Source of the DNA: Epiperipatus broadwayi
Taxonomy: Eukaryota; Onychophora; Udeonychophora; Euonychophora; Peripatidae
NCBI GenBank assembly: GCA_028023455.1
Contig: JAQFVV010012418.1
Location: 4,523,244-4,587,243 of the forward strand
DNA: 64,000 nucleotides
Direction of reading: 5' to 3'
In this document: positions 1 through 13,600 of the stretch, in pieces
How positions within the stretch are numbered: position 1 is the stretch's first letter
How the letters are laid out: each line of letters begins with the position of its first letter
Position numbers and translations under genes: made by a program
Notes under the pieces: model-generated
Seen by the model: only the letters and a program-made list of their open reading frames with translations
Databases searched by the model: none
What the model was told of the DNA's origin: nothing

Positions 1-495
1 ATATTATTTAACTGTTCAATAATAATTGAATTTTTAATTATGTTAAAAATAATTTTAGTAATAAAATTTATTTATAAAAACTTCAGTTAGATAATTATTA
101 TTATTATTTTTTATCATTATAGTAATTTTTTTTAGCACAGAAAAATAATAAATGTGAATCAGAAAATATATCAAATAAGAAAATTTAAATAAAAGTCATA
201 AATTTATTCTCAAAAGAAAAAAATCTGTACATTATTATGTGTAAATAGTATTACTTATTCTTCATTAGTCAAGTGTCTCTAAAATTAATAATAAAGAGAA
301 AGGCTTGTGTTGCAAACACTTAAAAAATAAAAATATTCTAACAAATTCACTTATAACAAAGTATGATTTTAATAATTTATGAGATTAAAAAAATAATTAA
401 ATTAATTAAGTAGTCTTTGTTTTCTTTGAAGGTTTTTAAAACAAAAATGAATGTAAAAATTTTAAAAAGAATTTTAAGTTTATATTATCCTGTGC

Positions 496-570
496 GGTTT
501 AGCGTAATTATAAAGTGTTGACTTGAACATTAAACATTCCTAGGTCTATGTTCAAACATCACATGACTTT
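496..570 (+). repeat. tRNA-related SINE-like remnant
   Basis: The segment has a pol III A-box-like start (GGTTTAGCGTAATTATAAAG) and, about 50 nt later, a B-box-like GTTCAAACATC, a spacing that fits a tRNA-derived SINE head. Acceptor and T stems do not fold cleanly, so this is a SINE head or old tRNA pseudogene rather than a functional tRNA. No tail or target-site duplication could be fixed. Confidence 0.4.
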
Positions 571-2376
571 CTCAAGCAGATAACAATTGATATATGAGCT
601 AAATATTATAAAATATATGTCATTAAAAATATTTTCAGATTAGTTTATTGATGATTTAAAAATGGTTTTAATAAATTGTGTTGCACTTGTATTTTATATA
701 AATGAAAACTTCTTATAAATTCTGCTTCTATGAGATTACAGTATTTTCATCAAATGTTGTGTGTAAAGCTCTATAAGAGAAGAATTATTAAAATTGGGAA
801 ATTTAGAGGATACAAAAAATAGAGATATGTTGATATAAAGCAACCTTTAAATTGACAAATACATGTTAAATCTATTCTATGATTATTGATAGCAGTTTCA
901 CTTTGGTAGGATATCTAAATTTTAAAAATCTCTTTTTAAAATGTCCTGATTGTTTAGTAGTAAAATTTCACTGCATCATATATCAAGGATTTTTTGTTCT
1001 AATATGGTACAATAATATTTGATGGTATTATAAAAATAGTAATAAAAATTACAAATTTTAGAGTTAAATTTTAGTGTTAAATATAACTTCTTACCAGTGT
1101 TTTTACTTGCTGGACGTTTTCAGTGCTTCCTCATTATTTCATTAAAATTTTAGAATTGAATTTTATAGATATAATATACATAAACATCAATTCAAAAGGT
1201 TATTATGACAAGGTGTTACTTGCAGTGATAAGACTGTTCTTATGTATAAACATGCCTGGTAATTAATCCATGAATGAATTCTGTCTAATTTTAAATTATC
1301 ACAAAAAATAATTAAAATAATAGTTAGATTTAAAAAATGGCTTGTAATTTAATATTTTTTACATATCTGAAAACTGCATTTAGAATTTTTTAAACTCTTA
1401 AGTATTTAAATATTGATGTCTTCTACAATATATAAAAGCTTTCAAAAAGAAAACTATTGTATTTGAAAAAAAAAGATTTAAAATATTTTTCAAAATTTAA
1501 AAAAAAAGTATTAATGATTTTGAAGAATATCTGAGCTGTTTAGTAATGAGATATTTTATTAAAACAATAATGTGTGTGGAAGAATAATTGCTTCAAGAAT
1601 TTAAAAATTTTAAAAAGAAAAAAGGAAAATATTTTAGATAATATCCTGTTGATATGAATGTGCAAAATATTTAATTTAAGATTATAAAAAAATGAAAATA
1701 TTGTGAAAGTTAGTAAAGAAATGGAAAGGCTTGAGTTACAGAGAAGTTTTCTAAATTACTTTTGTAATATTAAAAAATTAGGCTTTTTTTTTTATTTAAT
1801 AATTTTTCTTTAACATATTTAAGAGATTTTACTTTCAATTATATTCGATTTAGCTTCTGTGACAAGAAATAAATTAACTACTGAAAATTTTAAATTGTAA
1901 TTATTTTAAAGAGTGATGATGAGTCCCAGACTCTGCACCCATAGATATTGTGGCAGATGATATTAAATTAGATCATGGTTTTTTAGAGTCTGAATATCTG
2001 TCTAGTTCATATGGTTTGGAACATTTGAATCTTTGAGCTATCCAATAATAAATGGTAACTAAAATAACTAAGATGACTTTCAGAAATATTTAGAGATTAT
2101 TTGAGAAATTCTCAACTTCCTAAAAATATCCAATTTTATTTGAATTCAAACCACTAATGCCAGAGGAATGTGCAAATCATTACTCAGCCATTTAAAAGAT
2201 GATAAATTACAAACCAAATATCAGCAAATTATTTCAGAAATGAATGAAGAAAAGTTGATTTTTGATCATTTTAAAATTATTGGGTTTGTTATTTTTGCAT
2301 TTCATATTATTTAATAAATTTATTTTTATATGCATGGTATTTTGAAAACAGCAAATTATATAAAAATTTTGTGATC

Positions 2377-2401
2377 TTTTTTTTTTTTTGGGGGGGGGGG
2401 G
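2377..2401. repeat. T13-G12 homopolymer junction
   Basis: Thirteen T residues are followed directly by twelve G residues. It is one of five G runs of nine or more in an otherwise very AT-rich window. It could form a G-quadruplex or be prone to length error; I assign no function. Confidence 0.9.
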
Positions 2402-3308
2402 TGAAAGGAAAAAGATATAAATACATTTATATTCAATTTTTCTCATTTTAATACATAAAATAATTAATGCTTTAATGTTTTAAAAACATTATTAGTTGTT
2501 TAGGAGGTCATGTGAATTTGAACAGCAAAGTAGCCAGCTGAAACATAATAGTTCTATTTAATCAATCATCTCCTAGATTTTGTGTTGTCATTCCTCTACC
2601 AAGCTAACATTTCTGAGAAAAAATGTTTTTAAAATTGCATTTTTATATCCTATTATAATTTTTTTCCCCTTGAAATAAGCAGTTATTGTTTTGCCAGCAA
2701 AAGAAAATAATAAACTTATTTATAAAACATAAATTATATTTTTTAGCAATCGTAAAAACTTAATAGGTGGGTGGTGTGAAAGTCTGTGCTCATATACCCT
2801 ATATTATATATTAAATTAAAAAATTTAGAATTCTAGATTTTCCATTGACTTTAATTTACATAAAATAATCACCACATAAAAAGTGCACTTTTAAACAAAA
2901 GCAAATTAAGAGTTATCCTACAATAAATATCGTCCAAATTACATAAAAATTCTACTTTAAACATTTCTTTCAATTTTTTTTTTCTTTTTTCAAAGTATTC
3001 ATCTGCATAACATTAAAAAATTAATAATTTATTATTCAATTAAATCTTTTGTTAAGATAAATTTTTAATGGCTTATTCAAAATTCATTTTATTCATTTTA
3101 ATTAAAATTATTGTGATAAAACTTTACCATTTTTATAAAGCAAAAGTTTAACATTTATTGTTTTACTTTTAAGTAAAATTTAATCTATTTTGCTTTATTT
3201 TCAATCTATTCCACTCACTTTGTTTTCTAAGTTAATTAATTGATGAGTTTTTAATTTATAGTGTTTTAAAGCAAAAATTCTAAATCTAGGTTCTAGATTA
3301 CTCTAGAT

Positions 3309-3839
3309 CAGTGTTCTTCAACCCTTGGTCCGCAGCCCGGCACTGGGCCATGGAACTTTTCTGCAGGTCCGCGTGCTAGACGGGCAGTAAAAAGTTTGTA
3401 ATAATAAATAATAAGAGTTTAAACTTTTAATTAATATAGCCAATTTTTATTTATTTTTTCATCTCATTTTTACCCAATTAAAAAAAAAAGAAAACAACGA
3501 AAACAAAATCTAATCAATCATTCATAAATTAATTTGTTTTTCTAGTTATCACAGATGTTTATGGGGGGGGGGGGGTAGAATTAAATTTTTTATTACTTTT
3601 CTAAAAAAATTTAAAAAAAAGTTTTTTATTATATAAACTCCATATATATATATATAAAACTTTATCTTATATATTTAACATTGTTGTTTTGATCAGTTAT
3701 AACAATTATGCTTATCTTTAAGAAAATTTATGTATAGACTTCTGCCGGTCTGCGAAATCTTATCCTTATTTTTGCTGGTCCACGGAACCTTATCCTTATT
3801 TTTACCGGTCCGCAGGTGTGAAAAGGTTGAAGATCACTG
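3309..3839. mobile_element. Non-autonomous hAT element (MITE, 531 bp)
   Basis: The element is bounded by terminal inverted repeats CAGTGTTCTTCAACC and GGTTGAAGATCACTG, with one mismatch in 15. It is flanked by a perfect 8-bp target-site duplication, CTCTAGAT, at 3301-3308 and 3840-3847. An 8-bp duplication with a CAG...CTG terminus is the hAT hallmark. Subterminal regions carry repeated GGTCCGC/GGTCTGCG motifs in opposite orientation near the two ends, as expected for transposase binding sites. There is no coding capacity, so it would depend on a hAT transposase supplied elsewhere. A G13 run (3563-3575) lies inside. The intact duplication suggests fairly recent insertion. Confidence 0.92.
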
Positions 3840-4017
3840 CTCTAGATAATGTTTTGCATGTAATCTATAAAGACGTTGATTTAATAATTAATAGTCAAAA
3901 AACTCACTAGCTTTATTAGCCATTGATGGAAGAAAAATCTTCAACTCTTAACATGGATAGTTATCACTTAAGAATGTGAATCAATTTAAATATAGTATTA
4001 TATTTTTTAAATAGAAA

Positions 4018-4089
4018 GCATTGATGGCCTAGCAATTATCATAGCTGCCTTCCAAGCAGCAGGCCTGGGTTCACTTCCCAGTCAATGCA
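4018..4089 (+). tRNA. tRNA-Gly(UCC)-like gene or tRNA pseudogene
   Basis: The 72-nt segment folds with a perfect 7-bp acceptor stem (GCATTGA with TCAATGC, 4018-4024 and 4082-4088) and discriminator A at 4089. It has a 5-bp anticodon stem GCTGC/GCAGC around loop CTTCCAA, with anticodon TCC at 4051-4053. The 5-bp T stem CTGGG/CCCAG encloses TTCACTT. It closely resembles eukaryotic tRNA-Gly(UCC), but the D arm is degraded: the usual AGTGGT of the A box is replaced by AGCAAT. Acceptor and T-stem differences from the usual tRNA are base-paired on both sides. No T-run terminator follows directly. It may be a diverged functional tRNA, but a pseudogene or SINE head is at least as likely. Confidence 0.6.
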
Positions 4090-7000
4090 TTTGACATATA
4101 AAAAAGAAGAAGATAGACTTTAATAGTTAAGTACAATTCAGACTCCTATGGTTGCTGCTGTTGCATTTAACAAGTAGAAAGAATTATATATAGGACTGTC
4201 ATTATTTATTTTATTTTATGAGATGGCCAGATCATGCAACCAATCAGTGTGTTCCGCAGTTTATGCGACTGAATGCTATTGAATATGAATATTTTATTTT
4301 AAGACTACTTTTTTGATCTGAGCATATGAAGCGAGTGAATGATAATAGATTTCATAAAAAAAAGAACATTTATGATAAACTTGAATATAGTTTTGTGGAA
4401 GATATTCCATTTGTTATAAGAATTATCTGAAAACACTAAGATAGATATAATATTAATTGCTTTCATAAGGAGTAAATGACAAAGTAGAATGCAATGGAGA
4501 GCTACAGTTAGGAACCGTGCTGAAGTCTTTCAAAATGTAGTGTGTTGCATAAAGAATTAATGATTGCTTCACAACATATCAAATATGTAGTCTACAGAAC
4601 CTGGCAAATGACAAACAAATCTAATGACTAATGCCTTCTTCTTTATTGTTATTTTAAGAACTGTCTTTATCCTGTCATGGTTTATCTAAAAGCTGCTTTA
4701 TTTTTTATTGTATATAAAAGGCATTTAATATTTTATTTATACTGAGTTTTAATTAAATTATATGATAATTAAGCTAATTTTCTATGCCATTATTTTTTAT
4801 AATAATTAGAAGCTATCTGATTTTTTAAAAAAATTATTATATGAAAAGGCAAATTTATAAATTGTAGTTAATTTATTTAAATTAATTTATTAATCATTTT
4901 ATGTTTTTGATAATATTTGAATCTTTTTTGATCTGAAATGCATATATATATAATAAATTTATATATTTATATATATATATTATATGCTTACATTCATATA
5001 CTGAATTCCATGAGTTTTATTGATGGTATATAATGGAATTAAATTCAGATATGAGGATAAACTGTAAATAATTAGTAAGCATTACCCAACTAAGAGTATC
5101 TATTGATAATGTTTTACATGTTAGATTATCAAAAGCTAGGTACTGCTTCTGATATAAAGTATTTTTAATTTCTTTCTCCATTTTTTTTTGTATTATTTTA
5201 TTATCTTTAGTTAATTACATTACTGTTATCCTGGAAACCTATTTATCTTTTGATTAATGGCTATTGGTAAGCAATGGACACTATTGGTAAGCAATAGGCC
5301 TTGCTGTCCTGTGAAATAATGATCATATTCAGAATGTCAGTCAGGGAACAGAAAGATTTCCATCATGAATGAACTAGAAGTTGAACATTTTTTGCCTTGA
5401 GTCTGAGCCTAGGTTTAGGAATAACAGGATTGTTTTACACAACAAAAAAGATAATATTATGCAGAGTAGTTAAGATGTAACTTTCTTTACGTATTCTTTT
5501 TGTGTATATTTTGAAACAATGATTGAAAGGTAAATATTTTTATACTTGTTGAAAGTTTAGTTATATCAGACTAAAAAAATATTTTTTGTTTGTTTTGGTA
5601 TAATCATTTATTTAATTTCACTTAAAATCCAAGATGGCTGAAATTGACATTGTCAGATGCCTGAATCTACTATGTTGCTCATTTCTGCATCATTAATGAA
5701 AATGAAATAAAATTTCTCTCTATCATTTAATTTTAATTTTATGGAAGACAATAAAATTTATAACTTGAAAGTCCTACTTGCACTTAATACAATGTATATA
5801 TCTAAGGTAACCCATATGTACTGATTTTACCAGTACAGTACTGTTTTTCTAGCCATTGGTTCTGGTTAGTTGTGAAATGCAATCATTACAGTTTGGGAAA
5901 TTATAAGTGTTTTTGTATCTTTGTTCTAATGCTATATTTGATTCTTTTGTTGTATTCCTTCACTTAAAGATAAAAAAAGATAAGCATACTTCTTAATATT
6001 TTTTTCTAATTATATTCTATGGCAGTGGCTATATTCATACTATCTGAGTTATTTCAAATGTCCAGGTTTTAAATTAAGAAAAAATGGTAACCTTATATAT
6101 ATATATATGTCTTTCAATTTTACATGTGCTGCAACTTTGAATCTAATTTTGACAGTTTTTTTTTTTAAAAACAAAGGAATACAGTTATGAGGTTAATTTA
6201 TATTGTATTTATCAACAGATGGCAGGGTTTGTTTTTATTTTAAAAATATGAAAAATTAATAGTTAGTCTTTTTTTATGTAGTAACCATAAAATGAGCATA
6301 AAAAATGTTAATTAGATAAGAGTTGGAGAAAATGGAAGAGTTGCTTTATTATTTATCTTAAAAATAATGTATTATTTATCTTGAAAGAAAAAAAAGGTTA
6401 AATTAGAGTGCAATAACTTATTTTTAACATTTTATTTATTATCTAATATATATTAGTAATCAAGTTTGAATAATAATAATTTTAAAAATGCTTATAAATG
6501 TCAGATACATTGTTTTATGATTATTACAATTAATCAATAAATCTTCAATCAATAATATTCTTTATTTTCTAGAAAAACTTTTAAAAATTTAAATCTAAAA
6601 GATGCAAATTGTCAAGATGTATATGCTTCATGTCACAAAGCACTCAATAAATTGTTAATGAAATTCCAGTCATTCAGGTACTGAGTTAATTGTAAATCAA
6701 AATAATATTTTTGCCTATTTTATGGTTTTGTTTGAAAGGCATGTTGAATTTGATGTATGTTTTTTTTCCAAGACAGAAATCTAATTGGTGGGGGGGGGGT
6801 TCTCCACAAATGCATCATTTTAAATTACTTACAGCAAATCACTTTCAAAAAATTAATAAAGATTTTCTGCACTATTGTAAAAGTGTCTCTTTGAATCAAA
6901 TAGCAGTATTTTACCAAAATTAAGCATTATGCAAGTTTCCCACTCTACTTCAATCTGCATTAGTTATTAATGATTCCACTTTCTCTTTTATAAATTATCT

Positions 7001-7540
7001 AGCCATTCAGTAAATAAATAACTATATTAAATGGCACATCAAAAAATATTTTATTACTAATTTCTAATTAGCCTTTTATATAGCAAAATATATTATTGTT
7101 GCACTAAACTATCTAATGGACTGTTTGTATCATTAAAATTAATGAAATAAAAAATTTCAACAGCATAAAATTCTAAACTCTTACTTTAATTAGCTTTATA
7201 CAGTAGCCCCTAATATTCACAAGATTTGTTTCCAAGTCTTGTTGCAAGTAATTCATGGATAAGGAACTATATAGAATATATTTTTAACACAAACACATGC
7301 AAATATATAATACAGATGTTTTCAATAGGTTTATAAATATTTTTGCTTATCTTTAAGATAGTAAGAAAAATAAATAAAATTAGATAAGTTGTAATTAGAA
7401 TTTTTATTATAAATAAAGGTAATATGTATGCATATATATTTTTTCATATTCATCATCAGTTCTCTTTAGTACTGTTCTATCTGCCAGTCTGACTGTGCAA
7501 ATGTTATATCCGCAAGTATGACTGTGCAGTCAGCAAATAA
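4090..7540. other. AT-rich background, no gene seen
   Basis: No coding or RNA gene is recognised. The stretch holds short TA microsatellites (near 4.94-4.98 kb and 6.1 kb) and a G10 run at 6790-6799. A possible transposon end lies at 7201, with TA followed by CAGTAGCCCC, but I could find no partner end. Confidence 0.55.
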
Positions 7541-7574
7541 CTATGTTCAATTCCCACGATATTCTTTTGCAACT

Positions 7575-7741
7575 AATGCTCTGCTGCGTATGCTCTCCAA
7601 CGAATGGTCTGCAATGAATGCTCTGAATATACTCTGTATTCTCTGCAATGGATGCTCTCCAAACGAATGGTCTGCAATGAATGCTCTGCCACGGATGCTC
7701 TCCAATGAATGGTCTTCACTGACTGCTCTCCAATGAATGGT
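7575..7741. repeat. Degenerate 14-15 bp minisatellite
   Basis: About eleven imperfect copies of a 14-15 bp motif resembling GCTCTCCAATGAATG are arranged head to tail. Short open frames on both strands through here are consequences of the repeat. The array sits between two copies of a 16-bp direct repeat, GTTCAATTCCCACGAT, at 7545-7560 and 7774-7789. The region is clearly richer in GC than its surroundings. Confidence 0.8.
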
Positions 7742-7789
7742 ATACCCTGACTCTATTTCTACAGTTCGCTGAAGTTCAATTCCCACGAT

Positions 7790-8430
7790 GTTCTTTCAAG
7801 CTGGCTGCTACAAAAACAGTTCACAATGGGCATACCTTAGCCCCAGTCCAGTTTAGCTGTACACGAACTCTTCGTAGTAAGCAATGCGACTGCCATCAGA
7901 TATCTCCCACTGGAATTGAACAGTAACTCTACTGTAGATGCACTCCATACTGTCTGCTACTCGCTACTGTGTGACTGCTCTCTACTACTCTCTATATTAC
8001 ACTGCGTAGTTCTTACCCAGTCTTCTTATCACTCTCTGATAACTGCAACAATCAATCAATACACTGTCCAATAAGGTAACGTCTCTTATCCAGAAATATT
8101 TGTAATCAGCAAATATTTCTTGGAATTGTCAATCGCCATTATGTCAATGCATTAATTAAATTCCTCAGCTATCAGAGCGCGATCTAAAAACAACCTCTCG
8201 AATAAATTCTAGTTTTTTCTGGAGTGCACAAACATGTCTGCTATTTTACAAAACACTACAAATACTAGATTCAGAGTCATTGAAATATATATTATAGAAA
8301 TATGTATCCATCATTTTTGAGCGGTCTTTTATATATATATTTTGTAAATCATGGTTACCAACACAATATTTTTCTCCATGGATTGTTTTTTTTTAATTTG
8401 AAAAGAAATACAAATATTATCAATACATAT
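7790..8430. other. GC-richer unidentified stretch
   Basis: Base composition is noticeably less AT-rich than the surrounding DNA and there are many CT-rich triplets, but no open frame or recognisable domain. It abuts the minisatellite and the candidate LTR, so all three may belong to one decayed element. I cannot identify it. Confidence 0.4.
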
Positions 8431-10638
8431 TGTAACGAGCACAGACGTTCGTTACATTGTTGTTTTTTTTATTTATTTATTAAACATGAAAGTAAATTAA
8501 AAAGTTCGCATTTAAAAATTTTCTTTAAGAATTAAAAATGGAAATTAAATATCATCTTAAACTCTTATATATTAAATCGCACAGATAATGAAAAATTATT
8601 AAAATAAAAATTTATTAAAGAAAAAGTATTTTAAAACTAAATTTTAAAAAGATTTGGAGATAAAATTATATCTTTAAATTTATCTTTAAACATATTTTTG
8701 ATTTGGAAAACAGGTTAATTAATCAGAAATGGAAATGATTGTTAATTAGTTAAATGTAAACCAGCCTTCGGCATTTAAATGTAAAAACACCGGTCAGATA
8801 AGAAAACAATAGAAACTGTTAGCAAATAAGAAGAAATCCCTATGGAATCGGACCGCAGCGAAAGGACCATCGCATCGGTGACGTAATGTTAAGTCAATCC
8901 TTCGAATACGTATAAAAGGAAAATTTGGAAATTATTAATTGGTGACGAGTTATTGATGATTATTACGATGTAACAGCTAGGTGTTAGTGCTGAGGGGATT
9001 GAAAAAGACGCACAGCTTCAATCCCTTCAGTTCTGCTAAGAAAGGAAGAAAAATGAACCATCGTTTCTACATTGAGGACCCACTACACTAAAAAATCTCC
9101 GGATGGATAAATAAATCGGCCAACAGGATACCAATCTTCGGACGACGTGGGAATTCACGTTCAAACGGCAAGGAATATATGAAGATGAACTATTTAAATA
9201 ACCGTAAGAACTTTAAAATTTATGAACAGTAAATTAAAAACTTTCCAGATTTAAATGATTGCAATTTTATTCTATCTGACCAACATTATTTATTAATTAG
9301 TTATAATTTTATTTAATGTATTTATTTTGTAAAATCATTTCCATTTATTTATTTTTTGTTCTTTAAGTTTTATTATGATTTTTGTTTTCCGTTAAATTAA
9401 TTATAAAAATGTTAAACTTAAGTCGGGTGTGAATGGCTGTATAGATTTGTAAAGTTATATTAGGGGAGGGTAATCTTGGGTTATTTATGTCGTTGTTAGA
9501 TTGGGTCAATGGATTGGATATATTGATGTAGTTAGTAGATGTAATCGGAGATTCGCTACGGGCAGAATCGTTTATATATACGCCGCACTCACCCGTTTGC
9601 CTATGGAAGGAATTATAAGACGGAGAACGCAGTTCCTTTCTATGGAGTTTTTTTTTTATTGTTCTTCTCGTTAGATAGATGTAATATTCCTATCTGATTG
9701 AGAGTCAATGTCTTTTCTTAATTCTTTTGGTGCTGCCGTATTTCGTATTACATTGAATACATCGATGTATCAGATGGATTGATGCCAGTTTGACTGCGAA
9801 TTTTAGCCTAAGGTTAAATAGGGATAGAATATTTTTAATTTCAATGCAAATCTATGTAGTATTCAGACTCGATTCTAAATAAAAATGCATTAAATTTAAG
9901 TTGTTTATAGACGCTTGCATGGATTGTTTATCGGTTAACTATGTTTTGCGTTTTCATATTTGATCAAAATATATAGACATTCGATAAATAATGATACCTC
10001 ACGGTGAGTATCTAAAATGTATTTATTCGGATGTCTTTTAAGTTATTGGTGACAATGCAAGTATCTTATGGTGAATACTATTGGGTTACATATAAATTTC
10101 CCTCCGCAATTGTCAGTAATCAATAATTTTATATTTTGATCGCTTATGCTTACTTTGGAATGTTTTTAACCGTGTAATCTATGTAACCGATCTATAGCAA
10201 CTTATTATAACAAGCTTTTATAATCCCATCTGTGCGAACTTAATTAAAATGTAAAATCAGAATGTAATAGTAATTAAAGGTAAATTAAAGTCAAAAATCA
10301 AAGTTAAAAATAATGTTAAATGTTAAAATGTAAAACTAATACTAAAATAATTTTAAATCTTATATATATGTGCATAAATAAATAATTGTATGTTAATTAC
10401 TGGCAGTGGCTTATTTTATTTATTTTTTAATATTGAAATATAATTAGATAAGATATTATATTATTTAATCTCTGCTATTCCACTGAGCTAGCGACATGGG
10501 CTAACGACCGGAATCAAAATAAAAAAAATTTTTTTTTTTCTTACGTATCTGCCTACTTTATAAATTTTTCTAGGTTCAAATGCCTAGATGGCGCCCCGTA
10601 GTGCAGATTACATAAGTCATTTTATCCGGATCGTTACA
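8431..10638. mobile_element. Candidate solo LTR of a long terminal repeat retrotransposon
   Basis: The segment begins TGTAACGA and ends TCGTTACA, giving an 8-bp inverted terminus of the TG...CA form found on Ty3/Gypsy-type LTRs. A possible 4-bp duplication ATAT lies on both sides, but this is weak in AT-rich DNA. The first 26 bp (8431-8456) form their own palindrome. Composition changes sharply inside, with CpG-containing stretches at 8.8-9.2 and 9.5-9.75 kb. Two plus-strand TATA-like boxes, TATAAAAGG at 8911 and TTTATATATA at 9571, suggest a promoter. Near the right end there is GATGGCGCC. At 2.2 kb it is long for a solo LTR, there are no flanking gag/pol remains and the orientation is uncertain. 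It could be another element type. Confidence 0.4.
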
Positions 10639-13600
10639 ATATAAATATGCAAATATATTTAATTTGATTATTATTAAATATTGTTATACTGTGTATAATA
10701 TTCCTATAATTAAACTTTCATAAATTCTAATTTAAAAAAAAATTAAAGTCTATCAAATTAATCTTATAATTTCTCCATAACATTTTTGTAATTTTATTCC
10801 TAATAAAATCCTTTCCAAGTTTTTTTGATTTTTAAGAACTCGTTGTATATCCCACAATAACTTTTTCTTTCTTCAAGTACTGTAATATTAAAATACTTCC
10901 AGATGCAATTAGCTGCAAATAGATTAAAAACAACAACTACAAAAAAAAAATATTTGGAATTTAATTTAATTAATTAAAAGACTTTTTAAATGAAATAAAA
11001 ATAAGTTTGAAAATAATAGTTTTAATTTTAACCCAGATATTTCAAACTTATTGTATATGATATTATTAAATTATATATATACCCAGACATATATATATTG
11101 CAAATAATTAAGTCAGGAATGTTTTGGAGTATAAAATCTGAGTAATACTTTTTTCCACATCTATTTCCATGAATAAACATTAAATTGGTCTTGGCTATAG
11201 AGTTGCGTTTCTATCATTTATTTTGTCCACACTTTTGAGAAATGATGTTTTGAGAATTCATTACACTATTTCAATTTTTAATATATATTATCTTTTCTAT
11301 TAATAAATAAAACATTTTCTCCTCTTTTTTTTTATAATTGGATAAATATATTATCTAAACATTAAGCAGTTTTATCTACTCTTCATTTTTTAATGAAAAC
11401 AGAAATAGCTAAAGCCACAATATTTTTTTTTCTGTCTTCCTTTTTTTTTTAATTATAAAGTAGTGTAAAATTCTTTTTTTATTATTCTATTTACTTGCTT
11501 GTGACATTTTTTTTTGCAATTCCGTATCCAGCGATTGCATGAAAACTAAAACATTAAAATTTAAAAAAGTAAATTTATTTTTATTAATTTCTATTTCTCT
11601 ATTCGATATATTTTTAAAAAGATATGAATAATGAAATCATAGATGTTCTGAAAAATTCAATTCCAGTGCTGTATAGTATCTACAATGCTTATATAGTTTG
11701 TTAGAATGCAGATGGAGTTGTATTTTAATGTGCGTATGTGTATTTATACATATACGCACAATTCATACATGTGCAAATATATGTACTGTATATGCAATTT
11801 TTTTTATTTACAAATACATATTCCAAGTAATTTAAAGCAAATTTATAATAAAAACAAAGAAATGCCTATATTTTCTTGAATGAAGTTATCTTTATTTTAT
11901 TTTATTTTTTTAAAAAAAAAAAATAGTTTTAGCATTATTTAAACTTTCTGGGGGAAAAATAAAATTATAAAATAAATTTACAAATGGTTTTACAAGACAG
12001 TTTTTGTTTGAATTATAGAATAAAAACCTGAAAATCAGATAGCTTAAAGATAGTTTCTCATTATATTTTGAAATGTGAATTTTTCAAGTGAAATGCCTAA
12101 AATTAAAAAAAAAAAAATCAAATGTTTTAAGGAAAATTATAGTCAAAAGAAAATTGTTTGTTTTAGTTACCTAAAATAAGGAATTAAGTGAATTTGTTTT
12201 TATTATTATAAAACAAGATTGGAATATTACTAAAAAAAATCTCTATTTTTAAAAAATTCAGGAATTCTTTTTAAATTAATATTGTAATGTTTTCAGAAAA
12301 CTTTTTTTAAATAATATTCTTTGTTTTATATCAAAATATCCTTTTAAAAATAAAATAAAATGAAAAATTTGAAATTATAAATTAATGACTGTCAAACAAT
12401 GATAATTGTTTACTATCTTTTCCACAATAAGTTGTTCTCTGATATTAAGGTAGTTTAAAGTTTTTTCAATTCATTAAAAACTTCCAAAATAAACAAATAC
12501 TTCTGAAGATCTTTATAGCTTAAGATATCTATTTATTGGGTATGATCATAACCTTGAATTTGTGTAAAAAGAAAATGTGGTATTGGTAATATTATTTTAT
12601 TAAAATAAATTTCATAATATGTGTTAATAAAAATTTTTATTGGGCTTGTTAAGCAGATGAAAAAGCATAATTGTAATTACAATCTCACTCATTTATACTT
12701 CTGTAGTTAGTTTTAAATACCATGAAATTTATAAAAATAATGGAACCAGAAAATATTTAAAAAAATTAATTTAGAAAGTAATTTATAGTACTTTCTATAA
12801 AAATAGCCTCAACTATGAGAAATTTTGCAAATTAGGTGAAAATTTATTTTGCATGTAAAACAAGGCATATGAAAATTTTTAAAATTTGAAAGTGATGCCT
12901 TAGTCAGAAATATCATACCACCAACAACATAATATGATCTTTCATATGCTGTTAAAAGAAGTTATCTTCAGCATCTCTAAAATCATTTAATGTAAGATTA
13001 AATAATCAATGAACACTAGATGGGGTAATGCTCTAAATCTCTATCCAGATTGATTGATTCCTGGTTTTCATTTTTGTAAATGAAGACTGGGATTCAAAAT
13101 TGAAACTTAATTAATTTATGCATCTAGCAGCCATATTTTACTATTTATTCTATTTAAAATTAATCTGAAAATTTTTAAAAAACCCTTAGATTTCAAATCC
13201 CCAGGCTGATTCTTGTATAGCTATATGACACTGATTTCAGGCTAATTTGCATATATTTTAGAAATCTCAGTTTTTTATCAATTGTAGATTTCTTATACCC
13301 TTTTGTTAGGAAGGTTAATTAATACTAACAACATCACTATTTTGTGAAAATGGAAGATAAAATTAGGAACTTGTATACATACCTATTTGACATCAGTTTG
13401 CATTTTAAGATGTCTTAGATGTTCTAGCACTAGTAATCATGAATTCTCTCAGAATGTCACATAGTAATTATATAATATAAATACATTTTATTAAACAGTC
13501 AGCTAATTTCAAAAACTAACCACAGGCTTTTTGATTAACTGAATCAAATTTCTGACAAACTCAATAAATTTAATATATAGATCACATTCTTTGTTTATAA

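Larger units (their letters stand above)
1..3300. other. AT-rich background, no gene seen
   Basis: Apart from a SINE-like stretch near 0.5 kb and a T/G homopolymer pair near 2.4 kb, I see only AT-rich sequence with frequent stops in all frames. A few fragments near 1.9-2.2 kb are slightly less AT-rich, but they give no protein similarity I can name. Confidence 0.6.

Noticed and set aside
7201-7262. TA followed by CAGTAGCCCC, resembling one end of a mariner-type MITE
   Set aside because: No matching inverted end or second TA could be found, so the element cannot be delimited.
7518-7786. Open frames of 72 and 79 codons on both strands
   Set aside because: They translate the 14-15 bp minisatellite and have no protein similarity.
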